Positions 20,651 through 29,781 of a DNA stretch of 64,000 nucleotides are shown piece by piece. Numbering within the stretch: the stretch's first letter is position 1; each line of letters starts with the position of its first letter. The DNA lies in NCBI GenBank assembly GCA_030068145.1, contig JAPJBO010000880.1:1-64000 (forward strand). Reading direction: 5' to 3'. The position numbers and the translations under genes are program-made. This DNA is from Diplonema papillatum (Eukaryota; Euglenozoa; Diplonemea; Diplonemida; Diplonemidae). The notes beneath the pieces were generated by a model. The model did no database searches. It saw nothing but the letters and a program-made list of their open reading frames with translations, and had not been told where the DNA came from.

Positions 20651-22030
20651 GCCGGGGTGTGGACAATGAGCCGGGGTGTGGACAATGAGCCGGGGTGTGG
20701 ACAATGAGCCGGGGTGTGGACAATGAGCCGGGGTGTGGACAATGAGCCGGGGTGTGGACAATGAGCCGGGGTGTGGACAATGAGCCGGGGTGTGGACAAT
20801 GAGCCGGGGTGTGGACAATGAGCCGGGGTGTGGACAATGAGCCGGGGTGTGGACAATGAGCCGGGGTGTGGACAATGAGCCGGGGTGTGGACAATGAGCC
20901 GGGGTGTGGACAATGAGCCGGGGTGTGGACAATGAGCCGGGGTGTGGACAATGAGCCGGGGTGTGGACAATGAGCCGGGGTGTGGACAATGAGCCGGGGT
21001 GTGGACAATGAGCCGGGGTGTGGACAATGAGCCGGGGTGTGGACAATGAGCCGGGGTGTGGACAATGAGCCGGGGTGTGGACAATGAGCCGGGGTGTGGA
21101 CAATGAGCCGGGGTGTGGACAATGAGCCGGGGTGTGGACAATGAGCCGGGGTGTGGACAATGAGCCGGGGTGTGGACAATGAGCCGGGGTGTGGACAATG
21201 AGCCGGGGTGTGGACAATGAGCCGGGGTGTGGACAATGAGCCGGGGTGTGGACAATGAGCCGGGGTGTGGACAATGAGCCGGGGTGTGGACAATGAGCCG
21301 GGGTGTGGACAATGAGCCGGGGTGTGGACAATGAGCCGGGGTGTGGACAATGAGCCGGGGTGTGGACAATGAGCCGGGGTGTGGACAATGAGCCGGGGTG
21401 TGGACAATGAGCCGGGGTGTGGACAATGAGCCGGGGTGTGGACAATGAGCCGGGGTGTGGACAATGAGCCGGGGTGTGGACAATGAGCCGGGGTGTGGAC
21501 AATGAGCCGGGGTGTGGACAATGAGCCGGGGTGTGGACAATGAGCCGGGGTGTGGACAATGAGCCGGGGTGTGGACAATGAGCCGGGGTGTGGACAATGA
21601 GCCGGGGTGTGGACAATGAGCCGGGGTGTGGACAATGAGCCGGGGTGTGGACAATGAGCCGGGGTGTGGACAATGAGCCGGGGGGTGGACAATGAGCCGG
21701 GGTGTGGACAATGAGCCGGGGTGTGGACAATGAGCCGGGGTGTGGACAATGAGCCGGGGTGTGGACAATGAGCCGGGGTGTGGACAATGAGCCGGGGGGG
21801 ACAATGAGCCGGGGTGTGGACAATGAGCCGGGGTGTGGACAATGAGCCGGGGTGTGGACAATGAGCCGGGGTGTGGACAATGAGCCGGGGTGTGGACAAT
21901 GAGCCGGGGTGTGGACAATGAGCCGGGGTGTGGACAATGAGCCGGGGTGTGGACAATGAGCCGGGGTGTGGACAATGAGCCGGGGTGTGGACAATGAGCC
22001 GGGGGGTGGACAATGAGCCGGGGTGGACAA
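20651..22030 (+). repeat. 19-bp minisatellite, about 72 copies
   Basis: The unit gccggggtgtggacaatga is repeated almost without change. Rare variants are ggggggtggac (about 21,683 and 22,005) and a short unit ggggggacaatg (about 21,795). Because 19 is not a multiple of three, all three minus frames stay open as a 19-residue repeat (HTPAHCPHPGSLSTPRLIV). These frames are not evidence of a gene. Confidence 0.95.
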
Positions 22031-22600
22031 CATGAACCGAGTGGGCTGAAGTTGTGCCAGGCAGGAGGGTAGTTGTCAGGAGTCAGGGCCGGGACAGGGC
22101 AGACAGGGTTGGACCCGAGTGGACCACATACCAACACAGATGCTTTGCTTAAAAATCTCGACATATCAAAGTACCGCCCAACTGGATGAATCCAGATAGG
22201 GGTGGGGCTGAATCGGGCGTTCAAGATCAATTCAGCGAGAAAGCATGTCACAGAAGCGTCTGCTCGACTGCCGCTTCAGGCCCGGCTGCGGGCTTGAGGG
22301 CGGGCCATCCAACCTTCAAGCAAGCGTGCTCGTAAGAAGGTCCACCGGAATCAAAGGGGGAGGTGCCCAAAGCATATGAGAGCTGGGCAGCAGAGGCCAA
22401 ACTATTCTGGGCCGCTCTGGCATCAGGCCTATCTCGCCTTCACGGGCTCTGTACAGGAACTCGTTTTCGGTGATCAGCCGGCGGATGCGATGCTCTTTGT
22501 TCTTGTCGGTGTTCAGAACTACGACGTCTACAGTAGGTCCTCTACTCCACAGCGGCTGATGAGCCTTCCGCACACGCCGTCACGTCAGCGACGTCATGAG
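22031..22600. other. No recognised gene
   Basis: This is unique sequence between the minisatellite and a LINE-A remnant. Open frames on both strands (22,316-22,573 and 22,376-22,882) show no motif. Confidence 0.3.
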
Positions 22601-22781
22601 AACTCCTGGAGCACGTGCCGCGCTAACAGAACATCAATGCCGACGCTTTGTCGAGCCGCAAGTGTGGCTTTCATTCTATCCTTTGCTGTGAGTTCCTCTA
22701 ACAACGAGTCCACGTGTACTACGAATGGTACGGGGCCGAAGATCGTGCCCTGCGTACCTTACTTTTGGTCGGACCACCAAT
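22600..22781 (+). mobile_element. LINE-A RNase H end and tail, split by the DIRS element
   Basis: The sequence ggagcacgtgccgcg, aacagaacatcaatgccgac and the tail landmarks match 39,590-39,775. The tail stops at ggaccaccaat (22,781) and resumes with cacctttaccactgcttctc at 27,678. The DIRS-like element therefore inserted into an existing LINE-A copy. Confidence 0.7.
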
Positions 22782-22984
22782 ATTTTTACATAAGCGCCAG
22801 CTTGAAAGGAAATGCTCGACGATGCTGCCCGACAAAGAACAGAAGGGATCCCAAGTGCTGTAACTACCGAACCACGTGTTGAACGGACGTGAGGTCATGC
22901 GGGTCTACCCCTACACGACAAATCACACAAACACAACAGGTCAAAGTCCTGAGTGAGAAAACAACACACGGTGGTGTAAGCGAA
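22782..22984 (+). repeat. Split direct repeat A1
   Basis: The repeat runs from tttttacataagcgccagc to tggtgtaagcgaa. Its last 13 nt (tggtgtaagcgaa) are also the first bases of B1, which makes them the likely recombinase crossover core. Confidence 0.85.
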
Positions 22985-22996
22985 AAACAAAAAGGG

Positions 22997-24478
22997 ATGA
23001 AGTGGAGCAGGGAGGCCGCGGTGGAGTGGGTGAAGCAGGCTACGGGGCTCCAAGTTCCGTCCGCTTTCCATTTTCGTCCGGACAATGGTCGGCTGCGGCC
23101 GATTATCCGGTTGGCGGGGGATGCCGGCGCTTCCGCGGACGCGTACCTGAGGTCTCTGCTAGGGGCCCTGGGGGGCGAGGAGCCGCCGAGCGGGACGGCG
23201 CAGTGGGTGTTGGCTTGGTTGGCGTGCGCGTCCGCGCCCACGGCCACCCCTGCGGACTTCGAAGAGCTGGTACGCTCAGTGTCGCCGGCCCACCACGAAG
23301 GCCCCTCCCCTCGGCTGCCTGGCCGCTCCGCTGACGCCGCGCACTCGGACTCGGCGGATTACGCCGCTTTCTCCGCCGCCGCGGCCGCAGCGGCGGCCCA
23401 CGCCTCCTCGACTGCCGCCACCTCTGCTGCTGCTGCCGCGGCCGACCCCTCCGCCGCCTCGTCTTCCGCTGCTGCTCCGCGCACCCCCTCGGGGATTCCG
23501 CTCCCGGGAACACCGGAGGGGGACGAAGAGGTCGCCCGGGCCCTGCAGGTCGACGTGCAGGACACACCCGCGAGGCGGGTGACGTTTGCGGAACGCCCGG
23601 ACGACATCCGGCGCCTGGAGAGCCAGGTGGAGCGCCTCACCGCGATGGTGCTGGCGCTCGTGGAACGCTCCTCGCCCCCAGCCCCTCAGCGTCCATCTGT
23701 CCAGCGCGGCATGGAGGTGCCGCCTCCGCCTCCCCTCGTCGATGCCTCGCGCGTCCCGTTCGGGTCTCACCACGCGGGGGCAGGCCATACTCCGGCGCCC
23801 TTCTCTGCCCCCCAGCCGCCGGCTCCCGTTCCGGCGCCGACGCAGCCCTCCCAACCGGCTCAGGAGAACCCCTTCGCGGGGCAACATTTCTCGGCACCCT
23901 CCCAGACGGAGGTTTTTCAGCAGGACCCGCTCGACGCGCTGGAGCGCGGGTCCGTTCAATCCCAACCAGCGCTGATCACCCCGGGCCCCGGGCTCCTCGA
24001 CCCCCGCGTGTGGCTGTCCTACGGGCCGGTCGAGAAGTCGCTGCTCCTCGTCCACATCCGCGATATTTTTGCGGAAGTCCTAAATGGGTCGCAGGCCCTG
24101 GCGAACGACGGCCAGCACCTCCTCCACCACCTCTCGTGCATCCTACATCTGATGGACGACACCTCCGACCAAGAGGGGATGGTGCGGCTCGCGGAGAGCA
24201 CCCTGCACCGCATGGTGGTGCTCAAAACAGCCCTCAAGGCGGGCTGGTCCGTTGCGGCGGACCTCCAGAAGGGGTACCACGAGGAGGACGAGGTGCCCGC
24301 CTACCTGCGCCGGGGGTTTCAGGCGATGCGGAAGGCGGACGAACAGCCGGCGAAGCCCGCCAGGTCGCGGGGGTCGGGGTTACAGCCGACGAGGCGCGCT
24401 GCCCCTCCCCACAGCGCAGCCCCCCCTCCTCAGGCGGACGGGGCACGCGCCGGCAGCAGGAGGAAAGGGTCTCGGTGA
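22997..24478 (+). CDS. DIRS-like element ORF1 (Gag-like)
   Basis: The frame encodes 493 residues, taking the first ATG after the A1 repeat; an upstream in-frame ATG at 22,889 lies inside A1. The protein has an N-terminal helical part (MKWSREAAVEWVKQATGL), a long Ala/Ser/Pro low-complexity segment, and a short leucine-rich coiled coil (DIRRLESQVERLTAMVLALV, about residues 203-222). A more ordered C-terminal part (WLSYGPVEKSLLLVHIRDIF) and a basic Arg-rich tail follow. ORF1 products of DIRS elements are Gag-like and poorly conserved, so the assignment rests on position. The stop TGA is part of the hexamer GTGAGT, so it could alternatively be a splice donor leading into the next frame. Confidence 0.75.
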   Translation: MKWSREAAVEWVKQATGLQVPSAFHFRPDNGRLRPIIRLAGDAGASADAYLRSLLGALGGEEPPSGTAQWVLAWLACASAPTATPADFEELVRSVSPAHHEGPSPRLPGRSADAAHSDSADYAAFSAAAAAAAAHASSTAATSAAAAAADPSAASSSAAAPRTPSGIPLPGTPEGDEEVARALQVDVQDTPARRVTFAERPDDIRRLESQVERLTAMVLALVERSSPPAPQRPSVQRGMEVPPPPPLVDASRVPFGSHHAGAGHTPAPFSAPQPPAPVPAPTQPSQPAQENPFAGQHFSAPSQTEVFQQDPLDALERGSVQSQPALITPGPGLLDPRVWLSYGPVEKSLLLVHIRDIFAEVLNGSQALANDGQHLLHHLSCILHLMDDTSDQEGMVRLAESTLHRMVVLKTALKAGWSVAADLQKGYHEEDEVPAYLRRGFQAMRKADEQPAKPARSRGSGLQPTRRAAPPHSAAPPPQADGARAGSRRKGSR

Positions 24479-25428
24479 GTGTCTTGGACCGGTTCCCCCC
24501 ACCTCCGCGCGCGACATCCGGTGGTCGGGCGCTCTTGTTGGAACCTCCGCTGTCGAACGGCGAGCGGGAGAGACTTGTTGGCAAGGCCAACTCGTACATC
24601 GGCGACGCGCTGGCGTTGTCGACGCGACGCGGCGTTCATTCGGTATACCGGCGTTTCCTAGAGTTCCGCCGTCACTGGGAGACGCGATTCGGTACGCCGT
24701 TGGACGTTCCGACGGCGGTCGTTCTGTTCGTGACGCGTCTCTTGTCGCGCGAGCCCAACAGCATCTCGACATCCACCGCGGTACAGTATGTGGTCAACAT
24801 ACAGTCCGCGGAGAGGCGACTCGGTCGGCCCATAGAGAGCCAGCTGGTTCGAGACTTCATCCGATCCCTGAAGAGGGCGGGTGCCTTGCGTCCCGCCAAG
24901 CAGGCAGTTCCGGCGACGAAAGAGGATGTGGCGCGCGCCGTGCGCCTCGAGACGGATCCCGTGATGCGTCTGGCCATCACTCTCGCGTGGCAGGGAGCAG
25001 CCCGGGTGGACGACGTTCTCACCAGGGAGGCCCGGAACGTGACCGAGAGCCCCGACTTCTGGTCCGTGAACTGGGTCGGTTCGAAGTCGGACCCCTTCCG
25101 TTTGGGACAAGTGACCGGCGTGGTCCTTCCACCGGAGGAGGACGAGACTCTCCGATCTCTCCTCCGCTCCGCACGCCCGGGTCAGCGCATTTTCGCGGGC
25201 GTGACGTTTCGCCGCGTCGTAGCGGCGTTGAAGAGGTCGAATCAGGCCCTGACGGGGCACTCTCTCCGCCGGGGGGCGCTGTTTCGCCTCCTAAAAATGG
25301 GCGTCGACCTCGACACGCTCCAGAGGGTGTCCCGCCACGCGACCCAGGACGCTTTGGTACGCTACCTCCCGGAGGCGGAGGTGCCCCTCGTCCGGGAGAC
25401 GGCATGCGCGTCGGCAACCCTCCTGTAA
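24478..25428 (+). CDS. DIRS-like tyrosine recombinase
   Basis: The product is a tyrosine recombinase that would join the circular element DNA to target DNA. An N-terminal SAM-like region (GERERLVGKANSYIGDALAL) precedes the catalytic domain. The catalytic residues visible are Arg in QGAARVDDVL, a candidate Lys in WVGSKSDP, His-x-x-Arg in GHSLRRGALF, the second His in RVSRHATQD, and Tyr in ALVRYLPEAE. The frame is -1 relative to ORF1 and has no ATG near its conserved start; the first upstream in-frame ATG is at 24,010, deep inside ORF1. Expression by -1 frameshift, reinitiation or splicing is therefore likely, and the given start is only the point where ORF1 ends. It overlaps the RT frame by 25 nt. 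Confidence 0.8.
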   Translation, partial: SVLDRFPPPPRATSGGRALLLEPPLSNGERERLVGKANSYIGDALALSTRRGVHSVYRRFLEFRRHWETRFGTPLDVPTAVVLFVTRLLSREPNSISTSTAVQYVVNIQSAERRLGRPIESQLVRDFIRSLKRAGALRPAKQAVPATKEDVARAVRLETDPVMRLAITLAWQGAARVDDVLTREARNVTESPDFWSVNWVGSKSDPFRLGQVTGVVLPPEEDETLRSLLRSARPGQRIFAGVTFRRVVAALKRSNQALTGHSLRRGALFRLLKMGVDLDTLQRVSRHATQDALVRYLPEAEVPLVRETACASATLL

Positions 25429-27248
25429 GCATCCCTTTGGAACCGGTTTTCCCATACAGGCCGCCGAAGAGAGCTCCTCGTAACCCCCTGTCCAAGTGCT
25501 ATCCTGGACCCGATGCTTTGTCGCAGGATGTACCCCCCCCGGCGTTTTTGGAAGCGATCCGGCACCATGGGGGCATCGGCGATGCCCCGCCGTCGGATTT
25601 TACGCCTTTCGTCACCGTCGCCTACGGGGGCGACCTCATCGTCAACGAGCTTGCCGCTCCTCCGGCGCAGCGCAGCTCGGAGGGGTATTTAGCGCCCATC
25701 ACGTCCTCCTTCATGGATCTCGACAGGCTCCTTGCCATGGATACACACGGCCTACTCGGAGGCGTGTTGGACGTTATCAGGTCGCGTGAGTCTCTCGAGT
25801 CCGCACTAGTCCGCGACGCCTCCTCTTGGCACTCAGAGGCCATAGCGCGCGGGACCTCGAGGCGGATGCTACACCACCTTCCGGACCTGCTGAAGTACGG
25901 TGTCGCGGAGGTAGCACACGAGCATCCGAGAGTCGTGCTCCCCGCATTCACGGTTCCCAAGAAGAGCGGGGGGGAGAGGTTCGTGTGCGATGGACGAAAG
26001 CTGAACGCTGTCATGCCCCGACCGCCTCCGATGCTCCTGCCCTCCATGCCCGACGTGATCGATCGGGTGCTAAGCTCGGCGGTCGTCTACCTGGCGGATG
26101 CGAAGAGCTACTTCTACCAGTTCGAACTGGATGAGGGCGTCCGCGGGTATTTCGGCATGAACCTTGCGGGCCCACGTGGGAGTTTCGTCAGAGCCCGTTT
26201 AAGGGCGATGTGCATGGGCTGGAGCTGGGCTCCGGCGATAGCACAGAGAGCTTCTCGCGTCATCCTGCCGGAGACTGACGGTCTCCCGTGGGTTGACAAT
26301 TTTGTCATCGTGGGCGATTCTTTGGCCGAGGCGGAAGAGAGATTCACACGTTTCGCCCGGCGATGTCGTGAGGTGAACTGCGTCCTCAACGACGACGAAG
26401 GCCAGTACGGGATCCCCCTCACGCAGTTCGACCTTTTGGGGCTGCGGTTCGATCTGGCCAGCAGCCCACCTCGGTACAGTATGGCCACTGCTTGGGTTGA
26501 GAAGCTGCTGCGGTCTTCCGAACTCGCCGTTTTCCGGGGCGGAGTCGTTTCTCCCCGGGCGTTCTACAGGCTGTTCGGCGCTCTGGTGTGGTTCGCGTAC
26601 ACAACGCGTTTTCCCTTGGCGTACGCCCGGTGCGCTCTTTCGTTCGTGCAGAGACTCTCCTCACGACTGTCGGTGGGAGGTCTGCAGGCATGGGACGTGC
26701 CGGTGAACGTTCCGGCGTCGACAGCCCGCGAAGTTGAAAGCCTCACGGCGACCATCGGGGAGAACCGGTGGGTCACGCGAGTGGGCACGCGCGGGGGGCA
26801 GTCGATCCGACTATGGTCCGACGCCTCCTCAAAAGAATGGGCGGCGCTGCTCGAGGGTGAGCCCGAACGGGTGTCACAGGGCATTTTCTTTGGTCACTTC
26901 GCAGAAAAGCACATTTTTTTGAAAGAGCTTTTCGCAGTGTTGAAAGGCCTCGAGCTAGCCGTTAGAACACACCGTGGAGTGTCCGTAGAGCTGATGGTAG
27001 ACAACCTACCGGCGGTTCATTGCCTGAACAAGGGCCACTCGAAGAATTACGCGGCGAACATAATACTGTCGCGCATTTTCGATCTGGCCCGAGAGTACGG
27101 ACTTGAGCTCACGGCTACGTGGGTGCCGACCCACGAACAGAGGGCGGACGAGTACACCCGGGGTACCCAGGCGAAAGAGAACGCGACGCCTGGAGGGTGG
27201 TTACCGAAGGAGGAAGATCTCTCGCCTCCTCCGGATCTGACTACTTGA
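25404..27248 (+). CDS. DIRS-like reverse transcriptase-RNase H
   Basis: The frame encodes 614 residues from the ATG overlapping the recombinase end. The RT core has VLPAFTVPKKSGGERFVCDG, KLNAVMPRPP, YLADAKSYFYQFEL (motif A Asp) and MCMGWSWAPAIAQRASR (motif B). The catalytic motif C reads WVDNFVIVGDS, where the usual second Asp of xDD is Asn. RNase H follows with LWSDASSKEWAALLEG, the FLKELFAVLKG glutamate, VELMVDNLPAVHCLNKG, and a late Asp in EQRADEYTRG, so its four acidic residues are all present. In DIRS elements this polyprotein copies the RNA into circular DNA. The frame is intact to its stop at the start of B1. Confidence 0.88.
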   Translation: MRVGNPPVSIPLEPVFPYRPPKRAPRNPLSKCYPGPDALSQDVPPPAFLEAIRHHGGIGDAPPSDFTPFVTVAYGGDLIVNELAAPPAQRSSEGYLAPITSSFMDLDRLLAMDTHGLLGGVLDVIRSRESLESALVRDASSWHSEAIARGTSRRMLHHLPDLLKYGVAEVAHEHPRVVLPAFTVPKKSGGERFVCDGRKLNAVMPRPPPMLLPSMPDVIDRVLSSAVVYLADAKSYFYQFELDEGVRGYFGMNLAGPRGSFVRARLRAMCMGWSWAPAIAQRASRVILPETDGLPWVDNFVIVGDSLAEAEERFTRFARRCREVNCVLNDDEGQYGIPLTQFDLLGLRFDLASSPPRYSMATAWVEKLLRSSELAVFRGGVVSPRAFYRLFGALVWFAYTTRFPLAYARCALSFVQRLSSRLSVGGLQAWDVPVNVPASTAREVESLTATIGENRWVTRVGTRGGQSIRLWSDASSKEWAALLEGEPERVSQGIFFGHFAEKHIFLKELFAVLKGLELAVRTHRGVSVELMVDNLPAVHCLNKGHSKNYAANIILSRIFDLAREYGLELTATWVPTHEQRADEYTRGTQAKENATPGGWLPKEEDLSPPPDLTT

Positions 27249-27280
27249 AAGGCCACTGCGTGGTCCCTGGGGGTCCTGGA

Positions 27281-27386
27281 TGGTGTAAGCGAAGAACAAA
27301 TCAGATTGTGTTTGTATTGTATTTGCCCCTTACCTCTATATTTCCCCCCTTTCATTCGGAGTCGAAGCAGCTACGTCGAGTATTTT
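27281..27386 (+). repeat. Split direct repeat B1
   Basis: The repeat runs tggtgtaagcgaagaacaaa to gctacgtcgagtattttt and continues directly into A2. It has one difference from B2. Confidence 0.85.
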
Positions 27387-27677
27387 TACATAAGCGCCAG
27401 CTTGAAAGGAAATGCTCGACGATGCTGCCCGACAAAGAACAGAAGGGATCCCAAGTGCTGTAACTACCGAACCACGTGTTGAACGGACGTGAGGTCATGC
27501 GGGTCTACCCCTACACGACAAATCACACAAACACAACAGGTCAAAGTCCTGAGTGAGAAAACAACACACGGTGGTGTAAGCGAAGAACAAATCAGATTGT
27601 GTTTGTATTGTATTTGCCTCTTACCTCTATATTTCCCCCCTTTCATTCGGAGTCGAAGCAGCTACGTCGAGTATTTT
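27382..27677 (+). repeat. Split direct repeats A2-B2
   Basis: The contiguous A-B unit of about 295 nt has the same structure as each solo SDR1 unit. A2 matches A1 exactly by eye. The right boundary at gagtattttt is followed by the interrupted LINE-A tail. Confidence 0.85.
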
Positions 27678-27835
27678 TCACCTTTACCACTGCTTCTCTG
27701 CCCTCCACAAAGTTGAGGAGCCACCTGATCGTGTGCCAGACAACGTTCAAGCCTTCGCTTGCCTACTCGAGCTGTACTCTTCGCGATGCCTACGCCTCCT
27801 CTGCGCTGTGTCTCACGCGTTGGGGGCACCCACAT
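27678..27835 (+). repeat. LINE-A tail, right half of interrupted copy
   Basis: The block cacctttaccactgcttctc, gagccacctgatcgtgtgcc and cgcgatgcctacgcctcctc continues the tail broken at 22,781 and leads to the ANK-9 donor. Confidence 0.65.
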
Positions 27836-27865
27836 TAACAAACATCTTCGCGTCGTACAACATAC

Positions 27866-27964
27866 CCTTGGTCTGCACATCGACGTTGGCACCAGCAGCG
27901 ATCAATTCCTTGACAACTTCCGAGTGACCGTTGTTGCTGGCCCAGTGCACAGCCGTCCGACCAG
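27866..27964 (-). CDS. Ankyrin-repeat exon ANK-9 (99 nt)
   Basis: The exon reads GRTAVHWASNNGHSEVVKEL, then IAAGANVDVQTK. It has a CAG acceptor and GTATGT donor, with Ala at the incoming junction. It is the exon whose downstream intron received the DIRS-like element. Confidence 0.75.
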
Positions 27965-28234
27965 CTGTGTCATTGGGTGGCTAAAATGTACAACGACACG
28001 AACACAATGTGGGCGGTAGCAATCAGATGCAGACTGCATCACGGGTAGCCTGAAGCGGGAGGTGTTACTTTCAGATTTACGTTTCAGGGTCGAGACGCTG
28101 GCGACAGAGAATCGATGATCACGTACACACAGACCCGCGTCATGGGGTTGACGAGTGACTCCGTTTGCAGTTGATACGTGGTATCTTCTTTTCCGAAAAG
28201 CACGTGGTGTGAGCCGCCCCATTCCGTACTTCCG

Positions 28235-28470
28235 TACCGTAGTATGTGTCAACATGTAGTAGGAAAATGTGCAGAGCCATCTTTACCTACCGAACTTGCA
28301 CTTTTGGCGTGCATCCTGAGTCAAGCTATCATGGGTGCTTTCGTAAATAGTTGGGAAGAGATGGCTAATACGCAGTCTCTGCGCTGTCAAGAAAAGGGCT
28401 CCAGCTCGATCCGTCCGCCCAGGTTCTAGCACCTTCGAAGAGCGAACGACGCGGAGAGTGAGCACAAGAC
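28235..28470. repeat. Dispersed block shared by ankyrin introns
   Basis: Matches the 13.2 and 18.4 kb copies (gtgcagagccatctt, gttgggaagagatggc, gttctagcaccttcgaagag). It is cut on the right by a solo SDR1. Confidence 0.5.
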
Positions 28471-28475
28471 AACAA

Positions 28476-28767
28476 AATACTCGACGTAGCTGCTTCGACC
28501 CCGAATGGAAAGGAGGAAATATAGAGGTAGAGGGGCAAATACAATACAAACACAATCTGATTTGTTCTTCGCTTACACCACCGTGTGTTGTTTTCTCACT
28601 CAGGACTTTTGACCTGTTGTGTTTGTGTGATTAGTCGTGTGGGGAGACCCGCATGACCTCACGTCCGTTCAACACGTGGTTCGGTAGTTACAGTACTTGG
28701 GATCCCTTCGGTTCTTTGTCGGGCAGCATCGTCGAGCATTTCCTTTCAAGCTGGGGCTTATGTAAAA
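28476..28767 (-). repeat. Solo SDR1 unit
   Basis: The unit runs from aatactcgacgtagctgctt to ggggcttatgtaaaa. It sits between acaac-aaaa and aaaa-gaaatg flanks, in the same A-run context as the full element. Confidence 0.75.
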
Positions 28768-28859
28768 GAAATGACACTCAAAGTCTCTTCATGACACGAT
28801 TGTCACAGTGGCCTTGCCACAGGTAGTATGATAAGCTGCCTCTTAAAGGCGTTTTGAAT

Positions 28860-29480
28860 TCTGTCTTTTTTGGTGCCCTCCTGGTCCTCATGAGGACCCC
28901 GAACAGGCCGCAACTGAGCCCTGTGGCAATGGGAGAGTCTGACTTCCTGAGGCCACCTGAAGTTACGAGCAACATGCCTTCTGCAGCCCTTTTGTTTGTG
29001 CGCACTAGCGGCTTTTCACCTGATTTGGTGAGTTGCTTTTAGTACGCTGCCAACTACTAATTTTTAGTACCAACAATGCATTGTTAACACAAAAAAGTCC
29101 GCACAATCACTAACAACACGATGGCTCTAATCTCACGTGTCGTGGTGTTTGCACAGGTGCGGGCTCAGCAGCCCAGGGCTTACGCTCCACGTGTGGAACG
29201 TGTGGATTTCCACACGTTAATTATTTTGGACTTTCCCCTCCCACGTGTGCTTCCACGTGTGGACCCACAGGTACCACATGTGGATCTGATTTATCTTTTC
29301 CCCACATTGTGCTTGCCACAGGTTGGTCCACATGCAGGGGAGTCTACGCCCACAAATCGTCAAGGCCGCACAGCCAGTTGTCGCCAAGTCCAGAAGTGAT
29401 GCCATTTTTCTTTTTGCCCGGCACATAGGGGGAAAGGTCTTTTATTGCACTGGGAATCTCAATTTCTTCACTCCTGATAT
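28860..29480. other. Intron block and CCACGTGTGG-rich stretch
   Basis: Positions 28,860-28,945 repeat the cctcctggtcctcatgagga block seen at 1.5, 13.15 and 59.2 kb. Positions 29,150-29,340 contain several cacgtgtgga/ccacacgt palindromic words. No gene is seen. Confidence 0.35.
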
Positions 29481-29482
29481 CT

Positions 29483-29655
29483 CTCACCTTTACCACTGCT
29501 TTTTTGCCATCACAAAGTATCAGAGCCAGCTGATCGTGCCAGCCGACGTTCACGCCTTTGAGTTTGCTGAGCCGGGCGTCCGTTCGCGATAACTCACGCC
29601 TCCCCTGTACTGTGATCTGTCCTGCACGTGGGGGCCTTGTAGCGCCCACATTAGC
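29483..29655 (+). repeat. LINE-A tail segment
   Basis: The landmarks ctctcacctttaccactgct, gagtttgctgagccggg and ctgcacgtgggggccttgta are present, abutting the donor side of ANK-10. Confidence 0.55.
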
Positions 29656-29682
29656 AAACACTCTTCGCATCGTAAAACATAC

Positions 29683-29781
29683 CGCTGTCCCGCACCCGGA
29701 CGTCGGCACCAGCTGAGGTCAATTCCTTGACAACTAGCGAGTGACCGTTGTAGCTGGCTACATATAGAGCCGTCCAACCAT
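29683..29781 (-). CDS. Ankyrin-repeat exon ANK-10 (99 nt)
   Basis: The exon reads DGWTALYVASYNGHSLVVKE, then LTSAGADVRVRDS. It has a CAG acceptor and GTATGT donor, phase 1/1. Confidence 0.75.

Larger units (their letters stand above)
22782..27677 (+). mobile_element. DIRS/Ngaro-like tyrosine-recombinase retrotransposon, complete
   Basis: The element has three long open frames (ORF1, tyrosine recombinase, RT-RNase H) and split direct repeats in the order A1 (22,782-22,984), ORFs, B1 (27,281-27,386), A2 (27,382-27,584) and B2 (27,573-27,677). A1 and A2 are identical by eye over about 200 nt. B1 and B2 differ at one position (gcccctt versus gcctctt). Members of this order integrate by tyrosine recombinase from a circular DNA, not by an integrase or endonuclease. 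The near-identity of the repeats and the unbroken frames indicate a very recent insertion. The coding part is visibly GC-richer than the surroundings. Confidence 0.88.

Noticed and set aside
20520..22251. Three long overlapping minus-strand proteins of 480-537 residues with HTPAHCPHPGSL repeats
   Set aside because: They are the three readings of a 19-bp minisatellite, open in every frame because the unit's complement has no stop. The 19-residue period equals 3 x 19 nt.
23103..24055. Minus-strand frames of 150-260 residues over ORF1
   Set aside because: They are GC-rich shadows of ORF1 with no motifs.
24252..25403. Upstream extension of the RT frame to 998 residues
   Set aside because: The part before 25,404 is Arg/Gly/Pro-rich shadow of ORF1 and the recombinase. 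The RT homology begins after the ATG at 25,404.
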